Part shown: positions 6,310 to 13,230 of the stretch, one piece after another
Layout of the letters: the number at the start of each line of letters is the position of its first letter
How positions within the stretch are numbered: the stretch's first letter is position 1
Origin: Pseudomonadota bacterium
Lineage (GTDB): Bacteria > Pseudomonadota > Alphaproteobacteria > Rhizobiales > Xanthobacteraceae
Direction: 5' to 3'
Assembly (NCBI GenBank): GCA_023386635.1
Contig: JAEWJH010000079.1
Coordinates: 1 to 32,267 of the forward strand
DNA length: 32,267 bases
Notes under the pieces: generated by a model
What the model was told of the DNA's origin: nothing
What the model saw: the letters and a program-made list of their open reading frames with translations, nothing else
The model's database searches: none
Made by a program: the position numbers and the translations under genes

Positions 6310-7944
6310 CTACTTCGCATCCTCCAGTACCATCGCCGCGCCTTTCTCGGCGATCATGATGGTCGGCGAATTGGTGTTGCCCGAGGTGATCACCGGCATC
6401 ACCGAGGCGTCGATCACCCGCAAGCCGTCGACGCCGATCACGCGCAGCCGCGCGTCGGTGACGGCGTTCTTGTCGTCGGCGCGGCCCATGCGCGCGGTGC
6501 CGACCGGATGGAAGATGGTCGTGCCGATGTCGCCGGCCGCTTTCGCCAGCGAGGCTTCGTCGTCGCCGATGCTGTCGCCCGGCAGATACTCCTGCGGCCG
6601 GTACGACGCGAGCGCCGGCTGCGAGACGATGCGCCGCGTGATGCGCAGCGAATCCGCCGCCACCTGTTTGTCCTCTGGCGTCGCCAGATAGTTCGGCTTG
6701 ATCGCCGGTGCCTGCGCGGGATCGGCGGATTTCAGCGTGATCGCGCCGCGGCTGGTCGGCCGCAGATTGGCAACGCTCGCGGTGAACGCCGGGAACGCAT
6801 GCAGCGGATCGCCGAACTTCTCCAGCGACAGCGGCTGCACGTGATACTGGATATTGGCGCGGTCGTAACGCGGGTTCGATCGGGTGAACAGGCCGAGCTG
6901 CGACGGCGCCATGGTCAGCGCACCGCGGCGACGGAATACATAATCCATCCCCATGCCGAGCTTGCCGATGAGCCGCCCGTAATCGGTGTTCAGCGTGCGC
7001 GCGCCGGCAACCTTGTAGATCGTGCGCAGTTGCAGGTGGTCCTGCAGATTGGCGCCAACGCCGGGCCGATCGACAACAGGTGCGATACCGTGCGCCGCGA
7101 GGTCGGCCGCCGCGCCGATACCCGACAGCATCATCAGATGCGGCGAGCCGATCGCGCCCGCCGCAAGGATCACCTCGCCGCGACAGCGCGCGCTGCGCGT
7201 CACGCCATCCTGCCGCCAGCGCACGCCGAGGACGCGCGTGCCTTCAACAATCAGACTTTCGGCGAGACAGCCGGTTTCCAGTTTCAAATTTGTCCGGTGC
7301 AGCACCGGCTTGAGGAAGCCGCGCGCCGCAGACCAGCGCCGCCCGCGCCGCTGGTTGACGTGGAAATAACCGACGCCCTCGTTGTCGCCGGTGTTGAAGT
7401 CCCCGGTCGGCGGAATGCCGGCCTCGATCGCGGCCTGACGAAACGCATCGAGCAGATCCCAGCGCAGCCTCTGCTCCTCGACGCGCCATTCGCCGCCCGT
7501 GGCGTGATGATCGCCGGCGCCGAGGAAATTGTTTTCGTGCTTCTTGAAATACGGCAGCACGTCGTCCCACGACCAGCCCGGCAGGCCGAGCTGCCGCCAG
7601 TGGTCGTAGTCCGCCGCCTGCCCGCGCATATAGATCATGCCGTTGATCGCCGACGAGCCGCCGATCACCTTGCCGCGCGGATAGATCAGGCTGCGACCGT
7701 TGAGGCCCGGCTCCGGCTCGGTCCTGAACATCCAGTCGGCGCGCGGATTGCCGATGGCGAACAGATAGCCGACCGGAATGTGAAACCAGATCCAGTTGTC
7801 GCGGCCGCCGGCTTCGAGGATCAGCACGCGGCGGCGCGGATCGGCGGACAGCCGGTTCGCCAGCACGCAACCGGCCGAACCGGCACCGACGATGATGAAG
7901 TCAAATTCGCCCTCGACCAGGGCTTCCGCCGCGCTCTGCGCCAT
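6310..7944 (-). CDS. GMC-family FAD oxidoreductase (choline/alcohol dehydrogenase-like)
   Basis: 544 residues. The FAD-binding Rossmann motif FIIVGAGSAGCVLANRLS is at residues 16-33. Further family signatures are GRSLIYPRGKVIGGSSAING (the GMC signature 1 region) and the substrate-domain sequence AGAIGSPHLMMLSGIG. The C-terminal end FHPVGTARMG carries the catalytic His (about H479), with Asn in SGNTNSPT (about N523). The enzyme should oxidise a primary alcohol, polyol or similar hydroxyl compound, as choline dehydrogenase and AlkJ do. There is no signal peptide or membrane segment. I placed the start at the ATG at 7942-7944, where homology begins; the ribosome site is weak. No betaine or alkane genes are adjacent, so the substrate is open. 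Confidence 0.92.
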   Translation of the reverse strand: MAQSAAEALVEGEFDFIIVGAGSAGCVLANRLSADPRRRVLILEAGGRDNWIWFHIPVGYLFAIGNPRADWMFRTEPEPGLNGRSLIYPRGKVIGGSSAINGMIYMRGQAADYDHWRQLGLPGWSWDDVLPYFKKHENNFLGAGDHHATGGEWRVEEQRLRWDLLDAFRQAAIEAGIPPTGDFNTGDNEGVGYFHVNQRRGRRWSAARGFLKPVLHRTNLKLETGCLAESLIVEGTRVLGVRWRQDGVTRSARCRGEVILAAGAIGSPHLMMLSGIGAAADLAAHGIAPVVDRPGVGANLQDHLQLRTIYKVAGARTLNTDYGRLIGKLGMGMDYVFRRRGALTMAPSQLGLFTRSNPRYDRANIQYHVQPLSLEKFGDPLHAFPAFTASVANLRPTSRGAITLKSADPAQAPAIKPNYLATPEDKQVAADSLRITRRIVSQPALASYRPQEYLPGDSIGDDEASLAKAAGDIGTTIFHPVGTARMGRADDKNAVTDARLRVIGVDGLRVIDASVMPVITSGNTNSPTIMIAEKGAAMVLEDAK

Positions 7945-8137
7945 TTTAATGCCGCACGTTTCCTGTCCCGCCACGACTTTACCGCGGCATGGTCTCGTTG
8001 CTAGTGTGCAAAGGACCAATGGCGCGCTGGGCGCGCGTCATGAAGGCGGAACGGCGGTTCCGGCGCACAGCACAACAAGAACCACCCGGCTCGCGGGCCT
8101 TGCGGCACGCGCGCGGGTCTTTGCCTGGAGAACCGCC

Positions 8138-8956
8138 GTGAAAAGCTCACTGAAAACCCGCTTTATCGCTCTTCTGGCTGCCGCCGCCACGATGGCCACC
8201 GCCACCGCGCCGTTCCCCGCGCCGGCTGCCGCGCAGGACACGCTGACCGTGTTCGCCGCCGCGTCGATGAAGAACGCGCTCGACGACGTGAACAGGGCTT
8301 TCGCCGGGAAGGAACAGATCAAGGTCACGGCGAGCTACGCCGCCTCCTCGGCGCTGATCAAGCAGATCGAGGCCGGGGCGCCCGCCGACGTGTTCATCTC
8401 CGCCGATCTCGACTGGATGAAATACGGCCTCGAAAAAAAGGCGATCAAACCCGGCAGCGACTTCCAGCTGCTCGGCAACAGGCTGGTGCTGATCGCGCCG
8501 AAGGATTCCAAGACCAGTGACGTGAAGATCGCCCCCGGCTTCGACATCGTCGGTGCGGCGGGCGGCGGCCGGATCGCCACCGGCGACGTGCGCGCGGTGC
8601 CGGTCGGCAAATATGCCAGGGCGGCGCTGGAGAAGCTCGGCGTCTGGAACAGGGCCGAGGCGCATATGGCGATGGCGGAGAACGTGCGCGCCGCGCTCGC
8701 GCTGGTCGGCCGCGGCGAGGCGCCGCTCGGCATCGTCTACGAGACCGACGCCAAGGTGGAACCGAACGTGAAGATCGTCGCCGCGTTCCCGCAGGAGTTT
8801 TATCCGCCGGTGATCTATCCCGCCGGCCTCACCGTGAACGCCAAGCCGGAGGCGGCGAAGTATCTCGCCTTCCTGCGCAGCGATGCGGCGAAGGCGATCC
8901 TGGAACGCTACGGCTTCACGTTCCTGGCCAAAGCGAATGTGAAGTCAGGGTCCTGA
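8138..8956 (+). CDS. modA: Molybdate-binding periplasmic protein ModA
   Basis: 272 residues. Residues 1-33 are a signal peptide (basic MKSSLKTR, hydrophobic core, cleavage after PAAAQ or nearby). The mature part starts DTLTVFAAASMKNALDDVN, the ModA signature, and continues with VTASYAASSALIKQIEAGAP, PADVFISADLDWM and APLGIVYETDAKVEP. These contain the Ser, Ala and Tyr/Glu positions that hold the oxyanion in this family. I chose the GTG at 8138, with GGAG 7 nt upstream, because it gives a clean signal peptide. It begins the modABC set; modB starts 93 bp downstream. I saw no ModE-type palindrome upstream. Confidence 0.95.
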   Translation: MKSSLKTRFIALLAAAATMATATAPFPAPAAAQDTLTVFAAASMKNALDDVNRAFAGKEQIKVTASYAASSALIKQIEAGAPADVFISADLDWMKYGLEKKAIKPGSDFQLLGNRLVLIAPKDSKTSDVKIAPGFDIVGAAGGGRIATGDVRAVPVGKYARAALEKLGVWNRAEAHMAMAENVRAALALVGRGEAPLGIVYETDAKVEPNVKIVAAFPQEFYPPVIYPAGLTVNAKPEAAKYLAFLRSDAAKAILERYGFTFLAKANVKSGS

Positions 8957-9049
8957 CGCATATGGGAGCAGATCGCGGCGGTGCAGGCTTCGAGCCGCAT
9001 CGCCGCGACCTGTTCTGTCGGCGACGATCCTCTGACATAACGTCATCGC

Positions 9050-9742
9050 ATGTTTGACCTCTCCCCCGAAGAATGGACCGCGATCCACCTGTCGCTGCGG
9101 ATCGCCGTGGTCGCGACCGCGTGCTCGCTGCCGTTCGGCATCGCCGTCGCGTGGCTGTTGGCGCGCAGGAATTTCTGGGGCAAGGGCCTGCTCGACGGCG
9201 TGATCCATCTGCCGCTCGTTCTGCCGCCGGTCGTCACCGGCTATCTGCTGCTGATCGCGTTCGGCCGCAAAGGCCTGATCGGTTCATGGCTCGCGGAGAT
9301 CGGCATCGTTTTCGCGTTTCGCTGGACCGGCGCGGCGCTCGCCTGCGCGGTGATGTCGTTTCCGCTGCTGGTGCGGCCGCTGCGGCTGTCGTTCGAAAGC
9401 ATCGACCGCAAGCTTGAGGACGCCGCCTGGACGCTCGGCGCCAGCCCGCTGAAAGTGTTCCTCACCGTATCGCTGCCGCTCGCGGTGCCGGGCCTGATCG
9501 CCGGCACGCTGCTCGGCTTCGCCAAGGCGCTCGGCGAATTTGGCGCAACCATCACCTTCGTCTCCAACATTCCCGGCGAGACCCAGACCATCTCCGCCGC
9601 GATCTACACACTGACACAAATTCCTGATGGCGATGCCGCCGCCGGGCGGCTCGTGCTTGTCTCCATCGTCATCGCGCTGATCGCGCTTGTTGCCTCCGAA
9701 TGGCTGTCGCGCCGCGCCGGCCAGCGGTTTCACGGAGAGTGA
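9050..9742 (+). CDS. modB: Molybdate ABC transporter permease ModB
   Basis: 230 residues with about five or six membrane helices. Diagnostic parts are LPLVLPPVVTGYLLL near residue 55, the cytoplasmic EAA loop EDAAWTLGASPLKVFLTVSL that contacts the ATPase, FAKALGEFGATITFVSNIPG and ETQTISAAIYT, all typical of ModB/CysT-type permeases. It forms the inner-membrane channel of the molybdate importer together with ModA and ModC. Its stop (9740-9742) is followed after 2 bp by the modC start, so the two are translationally linked. Confidence 0.95.
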   Translation: MFDLSPEEWTAIHLSLRIAVVATACSLPFGIAVAWLLARRNFWGKGLLDGVIHLPLVLPPVVTGYLLLIAFGRKGLIGSWLAEIGIVFAFRWTGAALACAVMSFPLLVRPLRLSFESIDRKLEDAAWTLGASPLKVFLTVSLPLAVPGLIAGTLLGFAKALGEFGATITFVSNIPGETQTISAAIYTLTQIPDGDAAAGRLVLVSIVIALIALVASEWLSRRAGQRFHGE

Positions 9743-9744
9743 CG

Positions 9745-10407
9745 ATGCTCACCGTCGACGTGAAACGAACGCTGCCGACCTTCGCGCTGGATGTGGCATT
9801 TTCCGGCAATGGCACCATCGCGCTGTTCGGGCCTTCCGGCTCCGGCAAGACCACCGTCGCCAACCTGATCGCCGGACTGGTGAAGCCGGACACCGGCCGC
9901 ATCGCTATCGACAGCGATGTGCTGTTCGACAGCGCACAGCGCATCGACATTCCGGCGCACAAACGCCGCATCGGCTATGTGTTCCAGGAAGGCCGGCTGT
10001 TTCCGCATATGAGCGTGGCGCGCAATCTCGATTACGGCCGGCGCATGACGGGGCTGGAGCGCGACGACAACGACCACGACCGCATCGTCGCCATGCTCGA
10101 TCTCGGCCATCTGCTGACGCGGCGGCCAGGGAAACTCTCCGGCGGCGAGCGCCAGCGCGTCGCCATCGGCCGCGCGCTGTTGTCGAAGCCGCGGCTTCTG
10201 GTGCTCGACGAGCCGCTCGCCTCGCTCGATGCCGCGCGCAAGGCGGAAATCCTGCCCTATCTCGAACGGTTGCGCGCCGAAAAGCTGCCGATGATCTATG
10301 TCAGCCATCAGGCGGACGAAGTGCGGCGCATCGCTAATCATGTGGTGCGGCTCGACGGCGGGCGCGTGGCTGCAGCGGGCGGCGTGGAGTTGCTGGGTTC
10401 ATCCTGA
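9745..10407 (+). CDS. modC: Molybdate ABC transporter ATPase ModC, short form without Mop domain
   Basis: 220 residues, one ABC ATPase domain. Visible motifs are Walker A GPSGSGKTT (about residues 32-40), Q-loop FQEGRLFPHM, signature LSGGERQRVAIGRALL, Walker B LLVLDEPLASLD and the switch histidine in IYVSHQADEV. It powers ModAB. Standard ModC proteins are about 350 residues because a C-terminal molybdate-binding Mop/TOBE domain follows; here the protein stops shortly after the nucleotide-binding domain (GRVAAAGGVELLGSS). The reading frame then ends in a repeat. So this is either a naturally short form or one truncated at the repeat. The start is the ATG at 9745, with GGAG at 9734-9737 as ribosome site. 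Confidence 0.93.
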   Translation: MLTVDVKRTLPTFALDVAFSGNGTIALFGPSGSGKTTVANLIAGLVKPDTGRIAIDSDVLFDSAQRIDIPAHKRRIGYVFQEGRLFPHMSVARNLDYGRRMTGLERDDNDHDRIVAMLDLGHLLTRRPGKLSGGERQRVAIGRALLSKPRLLVLDEPLASLDAARKAEILPYLERLRAEKLPMIYVSHQADEVRRIANHVVRLDGGRVAAAGGVELLGSS

Positions 10408-10424
10408 TGGCCATTCACCCTCCA

Positions 10425-10513
10425 CGTCATGGCCGGACTTGGTCCGGCCATCGCGATCAGGGGAGCACCGCTCCCGCCTAAGCGGGATCGCCGGGACAAG
10501 CCCGGCGATGACG
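10425..10513. repeat. Composite palindromic repeat element (three stems)
   Basis: About 89 bp between convergent genes. Stem 1: ATGGCCGGAC (10429-10438) with GTCCGGCCAT (10442-10451), loop TTG. Stem 2: CCCGC/GCGGG (10473-10486). Stem 3: ATCGCCGGG (10487-10495) with CCCGGCGAT (10501-10509). The outer ends read CGTCAT (10425-10430) and ATGACG (10508-10513), giving short terminal inverted repeats. This is REP/BIME-like and related to the stem at 6260-6282. Stem 3 lies 4 bp past the stop of the binding-protein gene and stem 1 about 20 bp past modC, so transcription may end here from both sides. Confidence 0.75.
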
Positions 10514-10516
10514 GAA

Positions 10517-11347
10517 CTATTTGTTATTCGCCAGCCGCACCATCTCGTCGGCGAGATAATCGAGCGCTGCGACCAGCGCCGGGCCGCCGCAAAAGGTGAA
10601 TCGTGTCGCCAGCGAAATCCGTCGTTGCGGCGGATATTGCGCCAGCAAAGCGGGATGCAGCAGCGTCAGCGCGCCCTGGTCGGTCGCGACCCTGGGCGGA
10701 TCGCGCAGCACCAGCACATCGGGCTTGAGCGTGAGGATGCGCTCCAGCGGCACATAGCCGCCGAAGCCGCCCGGCGCGCCGGGCGGCGGCCGTAGCCCGG
10801 CTTTCGCCACCAGCGCCGCCACCAGACTGTCCGAGCCTTGCGTGTAGCCCTCGCGGTCGACGATCAGCGCCGTATGGAACGGCGGACGCGGCGCGGCAGC
10901 GAGCTTGCGCTCGGCCGCATCGAGCGCGGCGATAAGCGCGGCGCCCCGCTTCGGATGGCCCACCAGCGCCGCGAACTCCGTGATCTGCCGGCGACCGGCG
11001 TCGAGATCGGTGACGAGTTGCACTTCATAATTGGCGACGCCAAACCGCTTCAGCATGCGTTGCGTGGTGCCGCGGTCGTCGGTGCCGACCAGCACGAGAT
11101 CGGGATTGAGCGTCAGCGTGCCTTCGGCACGCCAGTCGAGCTGCGGATAGCGCTTCGCCTTGTCCGCCACCACCGACAGGATCGGGTCGGTCGCATAGGG
11201 CGACAGCGCAACGATCTGCTCCGGGTCCGCCAGTGCCACCGCGAGCTGATCGCCGCACAGATTGAACGAGACGATGCGCTTCGGCGGCTCGGCGAACGCA
11301 GAGCCTGCCGAGCAAAGCAGGATCAGCAGGATAACGATAAAGCGCAT
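10517..11347 (-). CDS. Periplasmic binding protein of a metal-chelate/cobalamin-type ABC importer (BtuF/FecB-like)
   Basis: 276 residues. The signal peptide is MRFIVILLILLCSAGSAFA with cleavage near residue 19. The mature part RIVSFNLCGDQLAVALADPE, then IVALSPYATDPI, and the later LNPDLVLVGTDDRGTTQRML are typical of the helical-backbone (class III) binding proteins for cobalamin, haem or ferric siderophores. The second lobe has LIVDREGYTQGSDSLVAALV and LTLKPDVLVLRDPP. It is divergent from the matching permease and ATPase genes at 11456-13230, separated by 108 bp. It would capture the ligand in the periplasm and hand it to the permease. Cobalamin is a reasonable guess but siderophore or haem cannot be excluded. 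A much longer in-frame extension lies antisense to the permease and is not real. Confidence 0.85.
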   Translation of the reverse strand: MRFIVILLILLCSAGSAFAEPPKRIVSFNLCGDQLAVALADPEQIVALSPYATDPILSVVADKAKRYPQLDWRAEGTLTLNPDLVLVGTDDRGTTQRMLKRFGVANYEVQLVTDLDAGRRQITEFAALVGHPKRGAALIAALDAAERKLAAAPRPPFHTALIVDREGYTQGSDSLVAALVAKAGLRPPPGAPGGFGGYVPLERILTLKPDVLVLRDPPRVATDQGALTLLHPALLAQYPPQRRISLATRFTFCGGPALVAALDYLADEMVRLANNK

Positions 11348-11455
11348 GGTTCGTTGTATCGGGCGACACCGGGAAGTCCAGATGCGAAGACCGGCAAGGC
11401 CCCGACAAACGACACCATTGGAGCTATCGCACAGACCCTGTAGGACAGCGGGACG

Positions 11456-12463
11456 ATGACCCGGTTTCCCGATCTCAGGCTCAATCTGGCGCTCGTGGCG
11501 CTGCTGCTGGCGCTGGCGCTCGCCTCGCTCGCCATCGGACCGGCGGCCCTGTCGCCGCACACGGTGTTCGATGCGCTGATGACCGGCGACGGCGTGCCGG
11601 GGCTGATCGTGCGCGAGATCCGCCTGCCGCGCACATTGCTCGCGCTGGCGATCGGCGGCACGCTCGGCCTGTCGGGCGCGGCGTTGCAGGGGCTGGTGCG
11701 TAATCCGCTGGCGGAGCCAGCCTTGTTCGGCGCGCCGCAGGCGGCCGCCGCGGCCGCGTCGTTCGTCATCGCCTTCGGCTTCTTTCCGGCGACGTCCTAT
11801 GCGGTGCCGTTCGCGGCGATCGCCGGCGCGCTCGTGTCCATCGGTGGTCTCGTCGCCATCGCCGGACGGCGTGCGAGCCTCACCGTCACGCTGCTCGCGG
11901 GGCTCGCGCTGGCGAGTTTCGCGGGCGCTGCCACGGCGCTCGCGCTCAACCTCGCGCCCAATCCATTCGCAGCCATCGAGATCGCGTTCTGGCTGCTCGG
12001 CTCGCTGCAGGACCGCAGCAGCGAGCATCTGTACCTCGCCGCGCCGTTCCTCGCGCTCGGCTGCGTGCTGATGGCGCTCAACGCCCGCGCCTTCCGCGCG
12101 CTGACTCTCGGCGAAGATGCCGCGACCTCGCTCGGCGTCAATGTCGATATGGTGCGGCTGCGCGTCGTCATCGGCGTCGCGCTCGGTGTCGGCGCGGCCG
12201 TCGCCGTGGTCGGCGCCATCGGCTTTGTCGGGCTGGTCGCGCCACATCTGGTACGCCGCGCGGTCGGCTCCGATCCGGCGCGGGTGATGCTGCCCGGCAC
12301 GCTCGCCGGCGCGGCGCTGCTGCTCGCCTCCGACATCGGCGTGCGATTGGTGCCCGGCCCGGTCGAGATCAAGCTCGGCGTAGTCACCGCACTGATCGGC
12401 GTGCCGTTCTTCCTGGTCATGATCTTCGCCGAGCGTCGCGCGCTGCAGGGGACGCCGACATGA
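11456..12463 (+). CDS. FecCD/BtuC-family ABC importer permease
   Basis: 335 residues, about ten hydrophobic helices. Family marks are REIRLPRTLLALAIGGTLG and LSGAALQGLVRNPLAEPALF near residues 45-85 (the classic G-x-x-LQ-x-x-x-RNPLA motif), LGEDAATSLGVNVDMVRLRV, and IGFVGLVAPHLVRRAVGSDP (coupling loop). Its end VPFFLVMIFAERRAL matches GxPFFLxLL of the family. It transports ferric siderophore, haem or cobalamin with the ATPase downstream. The last base pairs overlap the ATPase start in an ATGA arrangement. Confidence 0.93.
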   Translation: MTRFPDLRLNLALVALLLALALASLAIGPAALSPHTVFDALMTGDGVPGLIVREIRLPRTLLALAIGGTLGLSGAALQGLVRNPLAEPALFGAPQAAAAAASFVIAFGFFPATSYAVPFAAIAGALVSIGGLVAIAGRRASLTVTLLAGLALASFAGAATALALNLAPNPFAAIEIAFWLLGSLQDRSSEHLYLAAPFLALGCVLMALNARAFRALTLGEDAATSLGVNVDMVRLRVVIGVALGVGAAVAVVGAIGFVGLVAPHLVRRAVGSDPARVMLPGTLAGAALLLASDIGVRLVPGPVEIKLGVVTALIGVPFFLVMIFAERRALQGTPT

Positions 12464-13230
12464 CCATGCTGCGCGCCGAGCGGATCGACGTGGTGCTGCG
12501 CGGCCGCGCCGTGGTCAGCGACGCCAGCGTCACGCTCAAGCCCGGCGAGTTCACCGCGCTGGTCGGGCCGAACGGCGCCGGCAAGACGACGCTGATGCGC
12601 GCGCTGGCCGGCCTGCTGCCGGCGAGCGGCAGCATCCGGCTCATGGATCGCCCGCTGTCGGACTTCACCTTGCGCGAGCGCGCGCGCAGCATCGCCTATT
12701 TGCCACAGGGCAATATGTTTCACTGGCCGCTCGACGTCACCGCGGTGGTCGGGCTCGGCCGGCATCCGCACGCCGATCCGTTCTCGCCGCTGTCCGGCAC
12801 CGACCGCGCCGCGGTGGCGCATGCGCTCGCGGCGGCGCAGATCGAAGATCTGGCCGAGCGCATCGTCACGACATTGTCGGGCGGCGAGCGGGCGCGTGTC
12901 GCGCTGGCGCGTGTGCTCGCGACCGAGGCCGATATCCTGTTCGCCGACGAACCGACCGCGTCGCTCGATCCGCGGCACCAACTCGTGGTGATGGATCTGT
13001 TGCGCGGCATCGCGCGGCGCGGCGGCGCGGTGCTCGCGATCATCCACGATCTCGGTCTCGCCGCGCGCTTCGCGGATCGGGTACTGGTGATGCAGCGCGG
13101 CCGCATCGTCGCCAATGCCGCGCCGCGCGAGGCGCTCAACGATGCGCGGCTTGCGGATGTGTTCGGCATCGCCGTGGCGCAGGTCGACAGCGGCGACGGC
13201 GTGATGCCGGTCCCGCTACGGCCGGTCTAA
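12460..13230 (+). CDS. ABC importer ATPase (FecE/BtuD/HmuV-like)
   Basis: 256 residues, one ABC ATPase domain: Walker A GPNGAGKTTLMRALAGLL (about 35-52), Q-loop YLPQGN, signature LSGGERARVALARVLA, Walker B ILFADEPTASLDPRHQ, and IIHDLGLAARFADRVLVMQ with the switch His. It is the energy-coupling partner of the FecCD-type permease, whose TGA it overlaps by its ATG. Its 3' end overlaps the convergent antiporter gene by 15 bp (13216-13230), so there is no room for a terminator between them. Confidence 0.93.
   Translation: MTMLRAERIDVVLRGRAVVSDASVTLKPGEFTALVGPNGAGKTTLMRALAGLLPASGSIRLMDRPLSDFTLRERARSIAYLPQGNMFHWPLDVTAVVGLGRHPHADPFSPLSGTDRAAVAHALAAAQIEDLAERIVTTLSGGERARVALARVLATEADILFADEPTASLDPRHQLVVMDLLRGIARRGGAVLAIIHDLGLAARFADRVLVMQRGRIVANAAPREALNDARLADVFGIAVAQVDSGDGVMPVPLRPV

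Noticed and set aside
6508..8004. Plus-strand frame of 498 codons opposite the GMC oxidoreductase
   Set aside because: Arg/Ala/Asp-rich shadow without any recognisable domain, fully antisense to a well-supported enzyme.
8047..8062. Small stem CGGAAC/GTTCCG upstream of modA, considered as a ModE or Moco-responsive site
   Set aside because: It does not resemble the TATA-rich ModE palindrome, and the region is too short and unstructured for a Moco riboswitch.
11348..11455. Possible cobalamin riboswitch before the FecCD-type permease (CCGGGAAG and AGACCGGCAAG look slightly like riboswitch parts)
   Set aside because: The B12-box consensus and the GCCACTG-type element are missing, and the 108-bp space is too short for the usual 200-nt fold.
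11348..12247. Long minus-strand extension upstream of the binding-protein gene
   Set aside because: It is antisense to the FecCD-type permease, low-complexity Arg/Glu/Gln-rich, and precedes a clear signal peptide; the real start is at 11347.
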